From NCBI GenBank assembly GCA_003506435.1, contig DOAQ01000009.1, forward strand, positions 62,001 to 126,000: a DNA stretch of 64,000 bases. The letters are read 5' to 3'. A model generated the notes under the pieces. It was not told the DNA's origin, searched no databases, and saw only the letters and a program-made list of their open reading frames with translations. Origin of the DNA: Prolixibacteraceae bacterium. GTDB lineage: Bacteria; Bacteroidota; Bacteroidia; Bacteroidales; Prolixibacteraceae. The number at the start of each line of letters is the position of its first letter. The stretch's first letter is position 1. Of this stretch, positions 44,994 to 52,932 are shown piece by piece. A program made the translations under genes and the position numbers.

Positions 44994-46109
44994 ATGAGTA
45001 CAGGTTTGCAACTAAAAGTTTATGCTGAAGGCACCCAGGGACGGGTTGATATTATCGGACAGATTTCGGAATGGGGCCGCAATAATGCGGTTGATTTCCG
45101 GGAGAAATGTACTGAGTTGAAAAATTCGGGCATTACGAATTGTCACGTCTATCTGATGACTGTAGGCGGCGACTGTTTCCAGGCAAACGAAATTGTAAAC
45201 ATTTTGATTGACGTATTTGGCAGCTATACCGGAGAGGGTGGAGCCATTGTGGCCAGTGCCGGAACTTACATTGGCGTATGTGCAAAGAGCTTCACTATGG
45301 CGAAGAATGGTCAATACATGATTCACAAACCAAGCGGATGGATTAACGGCAACGAAACGGATGTGGATAACTACCTGAAGTTGCTGAAAAATATGACCGT
45401 GACCTACTACGATGCTTATAAGGCCGCATTGAAGAAACCCGAGAAAGAATTTAAAGCCAAATGGGATGCCGGTGATTTTTGGATGACCGCTCAGGAAGCT
45501 AAAGACTGGGGTTTTGTTACCGACGTTAAAGAGCCGGTAAAGATTGACCAGGAAACAGCACAGGCGATTCAAAAAAGCGGATCACCAATCGCTATTGCAC
45601 CAACCGACATTATTGTTGAACCAATTTTAGAAACAAAAATGGATGTAAAAGTTATGGCTATTACTCTCGGTATGGACCCAAACAGTACCGAGGATCAGGT
45701 TAATGCCCGGATTGCAGAAAATGCAAATAAGGCAAAAGACTATGATACCCTGAAGGCCCAACAGGAACAAAGGGAACGGGATGAAAAGACAGCAAAGATC
45801 AAGGCTGATCTTGATGCTGCTGAAAAGGACAAACGCATTAAAGCGGACGCACGCGCTGCATGGCAGGCACAGTTTGAAAAAGACTTTGACGGAACCAAAG
45901 CGCTGTTGGCAGGTTTGCAGCCCATTGCCAGACCACTGAGCGGTGATATTAAAACCAGTACCGACGGAACCGGAGCCACTTACCAGGGTAAGACTTTTGA
46001 ACAGTTGCAGGATGAAAACCCTGAAGCGCTTGCAGATTTGGAAGATAGTAACCCTGAAGCATACAACGCATTGTTTGCCGACTGGAAGAAACGTAACAAA
46101 ATTAAATAA
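44994..46109 (+). CDS. Prohead protease (ClpP/S14-like) with scaffold-like C-terminus
   Basis: 371 residues. The ClpP crotonase-type core is clear: HVYLMTVGGDCFQANEIVNIL, then GEGGAIVASAGTYIGV (catalytic Ser88) and KNGQYMIHKPSGWINGN (catalytic His111). Residues 185-371 are acidic and coiled-coil rich (RDEKTAKIKADLDAAEKDKRIKADARAAW), typical of a built-in scaffold that is later cut. It matures the prohead. The next gene, major capsid, begins 15 bases later. Confidence 0.9.
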   Translation: MSTGLQLKVYAEGTQGRVDIIGQISEWGRNNAVDFREKCTELKNSGITNCHVYLMTVGGDCFQANEIVNILIDVFGSYTGEGGAIVASAGTYIGVCAKSFTMAKNGQYMIHKPSGWINGNETDVDNYLKLLKNMTVTYYDAYKAALKKPEKEFKAKWDAGDFWMTAQEAKDWGFVTDVKEPVKIDQETAQAIQKSGSPIAIAPTDIIVEPILETKMDVKVMAITLGMDPNSTEDQVNARIAENANKAKDYDTLKAQQEQRERDEKTAKIKADLDAAEKDKRIKADARAAWQAQFEKDFDGTKALLAGLQPIARPLSGDIKTSTDGTGATYQGKTFEQLQDENPEALADLEDSNPEAYNALFADWKKRNKIK

Positions 46110-46123
46110 GGAGGGACTGAACT

Positions 46124-47053
46124 ATGCCAGCTTTAATTGATGGTAATTATTTGAACCAATATGTAGCTCCCCAGCTTTTAGTGGAGTTGAAAAACTACAA
46201 GGATGATTTCCTTACACAATTACAGGGTGCGCCAGCCCAGGCATTGACTGCCGATGGTATCCGTTTTAACAAGCTGATCAACAATGTGGAATTCTTTGTG
46301 AACAATTCTGCTGAGTTTACCGCACAGACAATGGCTGGTAAAAAGACTTTGATTGAGTGGGAGAAATATGATACCCGCCCGACGAAAGTGACCGATGCTG
46401 AAATAAGGTACCTGAACTTTGACAAACGTTCTATTGTGCGCGTGAAACACATGGAAGCCCTGAAAATGGGTATCCGCGACCACGTGCTTTGGAAACTGTC
46501 CCCGGATGATGATACCGATTCAAACATGCCAGTAATGCGTACTACGGGAGCCAACGACGGGACCGGACGTTTGCGTATGCAATTTTCAGACGTTGTGAAA
46601 TACCTGGAACTGATCAAGAAACTGAACCTTCCGGATATGACCGCGCTGAATATGATTCTTTGTCCGGAGCATGAAACCGACTTGATTCTCGACCGAGACA
46701 GCGCTAAATACTTTGCAGATAAGAACATCTTCTTTGATGCCACTACCGGTAAAGTAAAATCAATTATGGGTTTTAATTTTTGGGGGAATAATGCAGTATT
46801 GGCTTATAACTCGGCTGGTGAAAAGCTCGCTAAAGGCGCTGCATTGGCAGCTACTGACCGCGTTGCATCTGCATTCTTCTACGGTAAAAATACCGTTTAC
46901 CATATTGAACAGGTTAAAATCCTTTACAAACCAGAAACACAGGATACGCAATCTGCTGATCCTACCTCTGAATTCAGGTTACAGACCTACGGTTTGATTG
47001 ACCGCATTGAAGAATACGGCGTTGGAGCCATTGTGAGTGGAATTTCCGCATAA
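46124..47053 (+). CDS. Major capsid protein
   Basis: 309 residues, directly after the protease. It has an HK97-like path: an N-terminal helix with NYLNQYVAPQLLVELKNYKDDFL, a beta-strand region with ARF-type TLIEWEKYDTRPTKVTDAEIRYLNFDKRSIVRVKHMEAL (E-loop-like), and the C-terminal alpha/beta part with MGFNFWGNNAVLAYNSAG. It ends with a conserved-looking RLQTYGLIDRIEEYGVGAIVSG. Position and length (about 310) agree with Mu gpT-type capsid proteins, though identity is by context rather than one signature. It is followed by a strong terminator. Confidence 0.8.
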   Translation: MPALIDGNYLNQYVAPQLLVELKNYKDDFLTQLQGAPAQALTADGIRFNKLINNVEFFVNNSAEFTAQTMAGKKTLIEWEKYDTRPTKVTDAEIRYLNFDKRSIVRVKHMEALKMGIRDHVLWKLSPDDDTDSNMPVMRTTGANDGTGRLRMQFSDVVKYLELIKKLNLPDMTALNMILCPEHETDLILDRDSAKYFADKNIFFDATTGKVKSIMGFNFWGNNAVLAYNSAGEKLAKGAALAATDRVASAFFYGKNTVYHIEQVKILYKPETQDTQSADPTSEFRLQTYGLIDRIEEYGVGAIVSGISA

Positions 47054-47068
47054 AAATTTAAACTATAA

Positions 47069-47100
47069 AGGAAGCTAACTGCACTGTTGGTTAGCTTCCT
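47069..47100 (+). terminator. Intrinsic terminator after the major capsid gene
   Basis: AGGAAGCTAAC (47069-47079) and GTTAGCTTCCT (47090-47100) form a perfect 11-bp stem with a 10-base loop, followed by ATTTT. It can cut the high-level capsid transcript from the tail genes downstream. Confidence 0.7.
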
Positions 47101-47116
47101 ATTTTAAAACGACAGG

Positions 47117-47503
47117 ATGAATACACTGAATAAAGAAGAAAATAAGGCTGTAGCAGCCGATATCTTCAAGCGTTACCCAAACGCCAAAAAAGTGGCAGTA
47201 ACCAGTGACGGCATGGCTTTTATTACTGATGAAAGCGAAAATGCAGTACTGAATCACTCGAAGAATAACAGGCACAAAAAAGAGCTGGAGATTACCAGGT
47301 TTACGCGGGACGGAGTTGAGGGAAAAAGGCAGAAGGCAGAAGATAACCAGGTAGAAGGGAAAAAGGAAAAGACTGGAGGAAAAAAGGCTGATGCTGATAC
47401 TAAAACGAAGCCTGAAAAAAAGGAGAATAAAAGTCTGACCATCACCCACAAAGCAAAAAAAGCTGATGTGAAGGCTGATGAAACCCCTAAAACTGAAGCC
47501 TGA
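47117..47503 (+). CDS. Lysine-rich phage protein of unknown function
   Basis: 128 residues. The N-terminal 60 residues form a small alpha/beta unit (DIFKRYPNAKKVAVTSDGMAFITDE). The rest is low-complexity Lys/Glu/Ala (EKTGGKKADADTKTKPEKKE). Lys-rich tails of this kind suggest binding to nucleic acid or a disordered capsid/neck component. Its stop overlaps the sheath start by one base (TGATG). Confidence 0.7.
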   Translation: MNTLNKEENKAVAADIFKRYPNAKKVAVTSDGMAFITDESENAVLNHSKNNRHKKELEITRFTRDGVEGKRQKAEDNQVEGKKEKTGGKKADADTKTKPEKKENKSLTITHKAKKADVKADETPKTEA

Positions 47504-48726
47504 TGAGTTTCCAGGGAACTAAAATTAATAAACTAAACGGCGGGCTGGGCAGGTTTACTGCCTCCGACCGAGTAGTTTGCCTGATTATGGGTATGACGCT
47601 GGAGGGCGATCTGGCCTATAATGAGGCCGTGGAGCTGCTTGACATCAACGGTGTGGAGGCGCTTGGAATTACAGCGGCCACCGATGATGCCAACAGTGAC
47701 CTGGCATTCTATCATCTTTCGGAAATGTTCAGGCTGGCTCCCGAAGCAACGTTCTGGCTGATTCCGGTGGATAAAACCAAAACAGTGGCCGCATTGGTTG
47801 CTGATGCCGCATTGAAAGCTGCGATTCGTGGTATTAAGGGTATTAATGTGCTGGCTTTTGGAGGTGTAAACACTCCGGTTGCTGATGCGCTGGTGGATGC
47901 GGTTGCCTTTCAGAGCCTGGTGACTTCGTTTTTGGCAGAGTATCTGTACATCGACGGCATTTTTGTTGAAGGTGTTGGCGCTGCTGAAGCGATTGCGGTT
48001 GCAGCTTATCCCGATTTGCGCACCATTACCGCGCCGAACGTGAGTTACGTGATTGGACAAGATCCGGCTATTGCCGGGATTAAGGCCGCTTATGAGCTGC
48101 GCGCCGCTATTGGTACGGTGTTGGGATCGGTTGCAGTGCGTAAAGTGCACGAGGACATTGGCAGTGTAGATATTGAGGAAAAGCCCCGCACCCGCAAAGG
48201 TGAGGAGAACTACTCGCTTACGGATGAAGCGCAGGGCCGTTGGTTGTCGAGCGCACTGAGTGACGGTAAAGCCTTTGAAACGCTGACCGAAGCTGAACAA
48301 AAGAGTCTCACTGACAAAGGTTGGATGTATGTGGGATCGTTTAATGATTATCCGGGCTTTTACTGGAATGGATGCCCTACCGCCGTGAGCAAAAACAGCG
48401 ATTACGCTTACTTCAATTTTAACTGCATCTGGAATAAGGCAGCCAGAATCATCCGCAAAACGCTGATCCCGCGCATACGCTCGAAGGTTCCGACCGATCC
48501 GGCAACCGGTTACCTTAAAAGTACCTGGATTGCAGGCGCTGAAAGCTCGGTAAATGCTGCGCTTGATGTTATGGTATCTGCTGGCAACATTGAAGGGAAA
48601 GACGTGTACATCAACCCGGCGCAGTCCATTAGCGAAGAAACGCCACTGGAGGTAAAATGTCAGGTTGTAGTTGGGCGCATTGTTCACGAATTCAGCGTTG
48701 ACCTTGGTTTAACTAATAATATGTAA
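47503..48726 (+). CDS. Contractile tail sheath protein (DUF2586-like)
   Basis: 407 residues. It opens with GTKINKLNGGLGRFTASDRVVCLIMG and has an alpha/beta middle (FRLAPEATFWLIPVDKTKTVAALVADAALKAAIRGIKGINVLAFGG). The C-terminal domain has FNCIWNKAARIIRKTLIPRIRSKVPTDPATGYLKSTWI, a Mu/DUF2586-type sheath ending, then a final strand (VVVGRIVHEFSVDL), as expected for a sheath that interlocks by its termini. It is followed five bases later by the tube protein gene, the usual order in contractile phages. Confidence 0.8.
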   Translation: MSFQGTKINKLNGGLGRFTASDRVVCLIMGMTLEGDLAYNEAVELLDINGVEALGITAATDDANSDLAFYHLSEMFRLAPEATFWLIPVDKTKTVAALVADAALKAAIRGIKGINVLAFGGVNTPVADALVDAVAFQSLVTSFLAEYLYIDGIFVEGVGAAEAIAVAAYPDLRTITAPNVSYVIGQDPAIAGIKAAYELRAAIGTVLGSVAVRKVHEDIGSVDIEEKPRTRKGEENYSLTDEAQGRWLSSALSDGKAFETLTEAEQKSLTDKGWMYVGSFNDYPGFYWNGCPTAVSKNSDYAYFNFNCIWNKAARIIRKTLIPRIRSKVPTDPATGYLKSTWIAGAESSVNAALDVMVSAGNIEGKDVYINPAQSISEETPLEVKCQVVVGRIVHEFSVDLGLTNNM

Positions 48727-48730
48727 AAAC

Positions 48731-49165
48731 ATGGCAACTGCAAGTAGTTTAATAAATAAGTTTGGCAAAATGGCCGGGTGGAACTCTGTTACCTGCAATA
48801 TGCTGGGTCGCGACGTGGAGGGTATTACGGCTATATCATACGATGATTCGGTTGAGAAGGATAACGTGTATGGCGCGGGTAAATTCCCGATCGGAAGATC
48901 GGAAGGTAATTATGCAGCCAAAGCTTCAATTACCTTGCTCAAAGAGGAAGTGAACGCGCTTCAGAACTCGTTGCCCCCAACCAAGGGGCTCGACTCTATT
49001 GCGCCTTTCCCTATCGTGGTTGAGTATGAATACAATGGCTTTAAGAAAAAGGACATTATTCACAATTGTGAATTCAAAGGCAATGGCGTTGACGTGAAGC
49101 AAAATGACAAAACGATTGCCACTAAATTTGATTTGGTTGTTAGCCACGTGTGGTGGAACGTTTAG
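48731..49165 (+). CDS. Tail tube protein
   Basis: 144 residues, immediately after the sheath gene. The beta-rich sequence (NMLGRDVEGITAISYDDSVEKDNVYGAGKFPIGRSEGNYAAKASITLLKEEV, then FPIVVEYEYNGFKKKDIIHNCEFKGNGVDVKQNDKTIATKFDLVVSHVWWN) has the alternating strands and long loop seen in Mu gpM and P2 FII-type tube proteins. Assignment rests on position and length. Confidence 0.75.
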   Translation: MATASSLINKFGKMAGWNSVTCNMLGRDVEGITAISYDDSVEKDNVYGAGKFPIGRSEGNYAAKASITLLKEEVNALQNSLPPTKGLDSIAPFPIVVEYEYNGFKKKDIIHNCEFKGNGVDVKQNDKTIATKFDLVVSHVWWNV

Positions 49166-49203
49166 AAAAGCCCCCTCTAAATCTCCCCCGAAAGGGGAGA
49201 CTT
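49166..49203. repeat. REP-like palindromic element, copy 1
   Basis: Starts with AAAAGCCCCCTC and ends in a hairpin with TCTCCCC (49182-49188) and GGGGAGA (49194-49200), loop CGAAA. The same C-rich lead-in plus CCCC-loop-GGGG hairpin recurs at 57280-57318, also at a gene boundary. Confidence 0.5.
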
Positions 49204-49272
49204 AAAAAGAAAAAACAAGGAAAGGCTCCGGAAAAGATTCGTGCTGATGGATAAGGAGCCTCAGAGATAAGC

Positions 49273-49327
49273 AAAGAACGCCCGAAAGCCCGCGCATGGG
49301 ATTCGATGTGAGATAGGGCGTTCTTTT
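49273..49327 (+). terminator. Terminator-like hairpins after the tube gene
   Basis: AAAGAACGCCC (49273-49283) pairs with GGGCGTTCTTT (49316-49326), followed by TATT; an extra stem GGCTCC/GGAGCC (49224-49229 / 49255-49260) lies just before. With the REP-like hairpin at 49182-49200, three stems are stacked in the 207-base gap before the chaperone gene, so strong attenuation of transcription between tube and tape-measure genes is likely. Confidence 0.55.
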
Positions 49328-49372
49328 ATTTACGATTGAATTATTTACCATTTACAATTTAAAAAATCATTT

Positions 49373-50050
49373 ATGAAAAATTTTGTTCGTGTTGTGATGG
49401 GATGTTTAGTCCTGTTGTGTGTGAGTGTAGTTGGTTCGGTTGTGCAAGCCGATCCGGTGGCGGCGGGTACCTTTATTAAGGATAATGCCGCCGTATTGAT
49501 GGCTGTCCCTTTGTTGGTAAGCCAGAGTATTACTCCGGAATTGATTACCGATCTGAAGCTGAAGTATGGTAAACTGAAATTGATTACCGTGGTGGTGGAG
49601 GCACCGGTTTACGATATTGATAAAATGGCGTTTAGTGACCGGGTATTGTTTAAGCAACTGGGGGTTGATTTTGCAACTATTGTCAATACAGAGTTGAGCC
49701 TGGAGGAAAGATTGAAGCCACTTGATGGACTTAAGGAGCTTAAAGACAATAAAGATATTGAAACATGGCAGACTGTTGTTGGAGATTTGCTTAATAAATA
49801 CCAGGGGAAAATACTTGAACCTGGAGAGCAATACCAGTTTTTAGTGAAGCGACCAGACCGGGGATTGATTAAGATGTTGATGCCATTGGCTGAAAGCAGA
49901 GCCATTGATGACTTTGCAGATAAAGCCGTAAAGAACCTTGTTGTTGGTGGTGAGGTAGATGCACTTGATGACGGAATTGTGTACATGGGCGTAGTTTCTC
50001 AATTGCGCCAGATGATTTCACCCGAGAAAAGTTTTTTAGCGAACGCGTAG
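49373..50050 (+). CDS. Tail assembly chaperone, short (zero-frame) form, with N-terminal signal-like segment
   Basis: 225 residues. The tail-chaperone core is recognised at ITPELITDLKLKYGKLKLITVVVE and, after an insertion of about 75 residues, at YQFLVKRPDRGLIKMLMPLAE and KNLVVGGEVDAL; the phrase Y-x-F-x-x-K-R-P-D-R is typical of these small phage proteins between tube and tape measure. The first 35 residues look like a Sec signal (MGCLVLLCVSVVGSVVQADP) followed by a second hydrophobic patch, which is unusual for a cytosolic chaperone. Slippage at 50032-50038 would produce a 301-residue longer form; see the separate entry. Confidence 0.75.
   Translation: MKNFVRVVMGCLVLLCVSVVGSVVQADPVAAGTFIKDNAAVLMAVPLLVSQSITPELITDLKLKYGKLKLITVVVEAPVYDIDKMAFSDRVLFKQLGVDFATIVNTELSLEERLKPLDGLKELKDNKDIETWQTVVGDLLNKYQGKILEPGEQYQFLVKRPDRGLIKMLMPLAESRAIDDFADKAVKNLVVGGEVDALDDGIVYMGVVSQLRQMISPEKSFLANA
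50032..50038 (+). promoter_or_regulatory. Slippery heptamer T TTT TTA for programmed -1 frameshift
   Basis: The heptamer lies in exact X XXY YYZ register with the upstream frame (codons AGT TTT TTA GCG), four codons before the zero-frame stop at 50048-50050. This is the canonical site for -1 slippage and occurs where tail-assembly chaperone genes of long-tailed phages use it. Confidence 0.8.
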
Positions 50051-50277
50051 AGCACTATAAGATTGGCGAAGATGACTTTATCCAGGAGGCGGATGCAATA
50101 ATCCGAAAAGAATACGGAATTGATCCGGACGCGCTGGATGATGAACAGTGGTGTAAGCTCTACGCCGAATACCTGCACATTAACAAACTCAATCATTTAA
50201 ACATCAAAACGGCTTTTATTGCCGCTCTATCTGAAATTTTAGACCATGTCACAGACATCAACACAGTGGATTCTTGA
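50038..50277 (+). CDS. -1 frame extension of the tail assembly chaperone (gpT-like part)
   Basis: After slippage at TTTTTTA the -1 frame reads SERVEHYKIGEDDFIQEADAII and continues through YGIDPDALDDEQWCKLYAEYL and LNIKTAFIAALSEIL to a TGA at 50275-50277, adding 79 residues to give a 301-residue product. The added part has no good start of its own. In lambda, P2 and Mu-like phages the G and GT forms bind the tape measure and recruit tube protein in a fixed ratio. The extension overlaps the first 32 bases of the tape-measure gene, another typical feature. Confidence 0.75.
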   Translation, partial: SERVEHYKIGEDDFIQEADAIIRKEYGIDPDALDDEQWCKLYAEYLHINKLNHLNIKTAFIAALSEILDHVTDINTVDS

Positions 50278-52219
50278 ACTCGTGGATAAGATTACGGGGC
50301 CTATGAAGGACGTAATTGGCGCGAGTGAGAAAGCTGCAAAAGGTGTTGATGCCATTGGCGACAAAGCTGAAGAAAGCGGAAAGAAGCTGAAAGGGATGTC
50401 GGCAATTGACCTGTTCGCGATTAACGATGCCGTACAGAATATTGCGAACGAATTTGACAAACTGAATGCTCCAGGCGCGGCGTTTAATGCCCAGATGAAA
50501 GAACTGGAAGCTATAACCGGGGTTACCGGTGACGCGCTGGATGATTTGGGAGACAAAGGCAGGGCCACCGCCAAAGCTTTTGGCGGTGATGCCTCAGCCA
50601 TGCTGGAGAGTTACAAAGGGATTCTTTCCCGCTTGGGGCCTGATATTGCAAAAGACAGTGAAGCGCTGGATTTGATGGGGCGTAATGTTGCCACCATCAG
50701 CAAAACGATGGGCAACGATGCCGTTGGTGCAATGGATGCGTTAACCACGTCGATGCTTCAGTTTGGGGTTGACCTTAGCGACCCGATGAAGGCGGCCCAG
50801 GAAATGACCACCATGATGAACGTGATGGCTGCCGGTGCAAAAGAAGGCGCGGCTGAAGTACCCAGTATATCGGACGCATTAAAGGTGGCCGGAGTACAGG
50901 CAAAGAGTAGTAAGGTAGAATTTATTGAAGCAAATTCCGCATTGCAGGCGCTTGCCCAGGGAGGTAAATACGGCGCTGAAGCCGGTACAGCACTACGCAA
51001 TGTGCTTGGTAAGATGGCCGGTATTGACGTAGTGCCGAAAGAAGCGGCTGAAAAACTGGAGGCGCTTGGCGTGAACTACGACATTGTATCAAACAAAACA
51101 TTACCCTTTACCACGCGACTGCGTGAGTTGCAGAAAGCCCAGGGCGACGCCACCATTATGGCGCAAATTTTTGGCGTTGAGAATGCCGCTGCTGCTGAAA
51201 TATTGCTGCGGTCGGTTGATTACCAGGATCAGCTCCAGACCAAAATTACAGGTACAAATACAGCAGTCGAACAAGCGAATATTGTGATGAGCGGTTATAA
51301 CGAAACCATGAGCCGGGTGAAAGCCTGGTTTACCGATATTGCCATAGGCATGTTTGATGTAACCAGCAAAATGACGCCATTTATTGATGGACTGGCAGGA
51401 ACGGTGATGATTATGGCTAACCTGGCCAATGCGCGCACGGGCGTGATCCTGCTGTTTGATACGCTGAAAACGATGCCGGTAGTGGGAAAGATAGTGACTT
51501 GGGGAAGCTCGCTTGTAACCGGCGGGTTTACTGCTATGAGCGCCAGTGCAAAAGCCTTGGGTATTGCAATTATGAACATACCGATCATTGGATGGATCGC
51601 AGCCATTATTGCCGGGCTGATTGCTTTGGGAACTTACTTTTATAATACATCAGCCACGTTCAGGGGCTTTTTGTGGGGGTTGTGGGATGCCATTAAAACG
51701 GTATTTACCGGGGCCTGGAATTTTATTAAAGAAGTTGGAAGCAGTATTTTACACCTGCTGAAGGGAATATTTAACCCAGCAAACTGGTTTAACTCCGACT
51801 ATTCGTTTACGGAAGGATTTGATAAAATAGCCAATGCCGCTGCGAGCTACGGGAAAGCAATAGGCGAATCGTTCAGTAAGGGCAAACAGGCAGGCATTGC
51901 TGATTTTGAAACTGATAATCCGGATAAGAAACCAGACCTTAGTCCAGACACTTCGCCAAACCCAATAAAGCCACCATCACCAGTTATTACTCCGGGGCAA
52001 TTGAATCCACCCAGACAGACAAGCTCGGCTGCAGGTTCTGGAATGAAATCATCTGGTTCGTCATCGGGTGGTATCAAAAGCATCTCACAAAAGATTGATA
52101 TTAAGAATTACTTCACCGTTAGTGGTGATACTGACAAAAACAATTTTGAGGCTATTGCTGAAAAGATTGTACAGAAAATCAACGAAAAACTGAGTGACGG
52201 TATTATAGCAGCATCATGA
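50246..52219 (+). CDS. Tail tape measure protein (TP901/PhageMin_Tail type)
   Basis: 657 residues. The TP901-like domain is seen from AFNAQMKELEAITGVTGDALDDL through AFGGDASAMLESYKGI to SALQALAQGGKYGAEAGTALRNVLGKMAG. Hydrophobic segments follow (MTPFIDGLAGTVMIMANLA; IIGWIAAIIAGLIALG). The C-terminal 110 residues are Pro/Ser-rich and then ISQKIDIKNYFTVSG. Length would set a short tail, roughly 100 nm by the usual 1.5 Angstrom per residue rule. It is preceded by the frameshifting chaperone and overlaps the next gene by four bases (ATGA). Confidence 0.9.
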   Translation: MSQTSTQWILELVDKITGPMKDVIGASEKAAKGVDAIGDKAEESGKKLKGMSAIDLFAINDAVQNIANEFDKLNAPGAAFNAQMKELEAITGVTGDALDDLGDKGRATAKAFGGDASAMLESYKGILSRLGPDIAKDSEALDLMGRNVATISKTMGNDAVGAMDALTTSMLQFGVDLSDPMKAAQEMTTMMNVMAAGAKEGAAEVPSISDALKVAGVQAKSSKVEFIEANSALQALAQGGKYGAEAGTALRNVLGKMAGIDVVPKEAAEKLEALGVNYDIVSNKTLPFTTRLRELQKAQGDATIMAQIFGVENAAAAEILLRSVDYQDQLQTKITGTNTAVEQANIVMSGYNETMSRVKAWFTDIAIGMFDVTSKMTPFIDGLAGTVMIMANLANARTGVILLFDTLKTMPVVGKIVTWGSSLVTGGFTAMSASAKALGIAIMNIPIIGWIAAIIAGLIALGTYFYNTSATFRGFLWGLWDAIKTVFTGAWNFIKEVGSSILHLLKGIFNPANWFNSDYSFTEGFDKIANAAASYGKAIGESFSKGKQAGIADFETDNPDKKPDLSPDTSPNPIKPPSPVITPGQLNPPRQTSSAAGSGMKSSGSSSGGIKSISQKIDIKNYFTVSGDTDKNNFEAIAEKIVQKINEKLSDGIIAAS

Positions 52220-52932
52220 CATATAAACCTTCCATATTAGACCAACGTCCGTCGATTGATACCGGCTATGTTAGCAAGCTGCTGAGCGATGTGTTTGGGA
52301 TTGAATCGCCGGTTTATGTGCCGTGGTTTTTAGAGCGCACTTATAAGGCCCTGCCATATACAGACGTAAAGGAAGGAACCCCCGCGAATGGGTTGGCTTC
52401 TCCTTACACCAGCGTAGGGGTACTTAGCCGTGATGTTAAATATGACAATGCCCCAGTACGGTTTGGACAAAAAACATTTGGCGCATTTTGGTTTTTGGGT
52501 GGCGTGTATAAAACATGGGACTATAAAGGCAATTTGGTTGATATTGAATTGTCGGATTTGTTAATGCCATTGGCAACACTTGTTGAGTTTACCAGGCCGA
52601 AAACTGTAACCAAAACTCCCACGCTTGGAGGTATGGGGAGCGTAAAAGAAATCTACGGTATGGAGGATTGGAATATATCCATATCCGGGATTATTCTTCC
52701 TGAAGAATTAAACCCGTTGACACAGCAAAGTGTGGATGAACAAATGAAAACGATTCAATTATTCCATGAAACATCCGAGTGCATTGACGTGCAGGGGCAA
52801 TTATTTAGTGAACGAAGCATAACGCGCATCGTTACTGAGAGCTTAAAGTTTACGCCAGTACAAGGTAAACCAAATATGATGCAATATTCGATTGAGGCGG
52901 TGAGTGACGGTGATATAATTCTAACTGAATAA
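52216..52932 (+). CDS. Phage tail protein of unknown family (DUF6046-like candidate)
   Basis: 238 residues, start overlapping the tape-measure stop. It begins SILDQRPSIDTGYVSKLLSDVFGIESPVY, then YDNAPVRFGQKTFGAFWFLGGVY and a mid-part TRPKTVTKTPTLGGMGSVKEIYGMEDWNISISGIILPEE. It ends QYSIEAVSDGDIIL. The GIILPEE...LNPLTQQSVDEQMKTIQ stretch is often seen in proteins located between tape measure and hub in Bacteroidetes phages. By position it is likely the baseplate/tail initiator (gp53/gp48-like). No motif supports an enzymatic role. Confidence 0.7.
   Translation: MTYKPSILDQRPSIDTGYVSKLLSDVFGIESPVYVPWFLERTYKALPYTDVKEGTPANGLASPYTSVGVLSRDVKYDNAPVRFGQKTFGAFWFLGGVYKTWDYKGNLVDIELSDLLMPLATLVEFTRPKTVTKTPTLGGMGSVKEIYGMEDWNISISGIILPEELNPLTQQSVDEQMKTIQLFHETSECIDVQGQLFSERSITRIVTESLKFTPVQGKPNMMQYSIEAVSDGDIILTE

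Noticed and set aside
47533..48687. 384-codon open frame on the - strand across the sheath gene
   Set aside because: It is a mirror of the sheath coding frame; no recognisable domain, start signal or partner.
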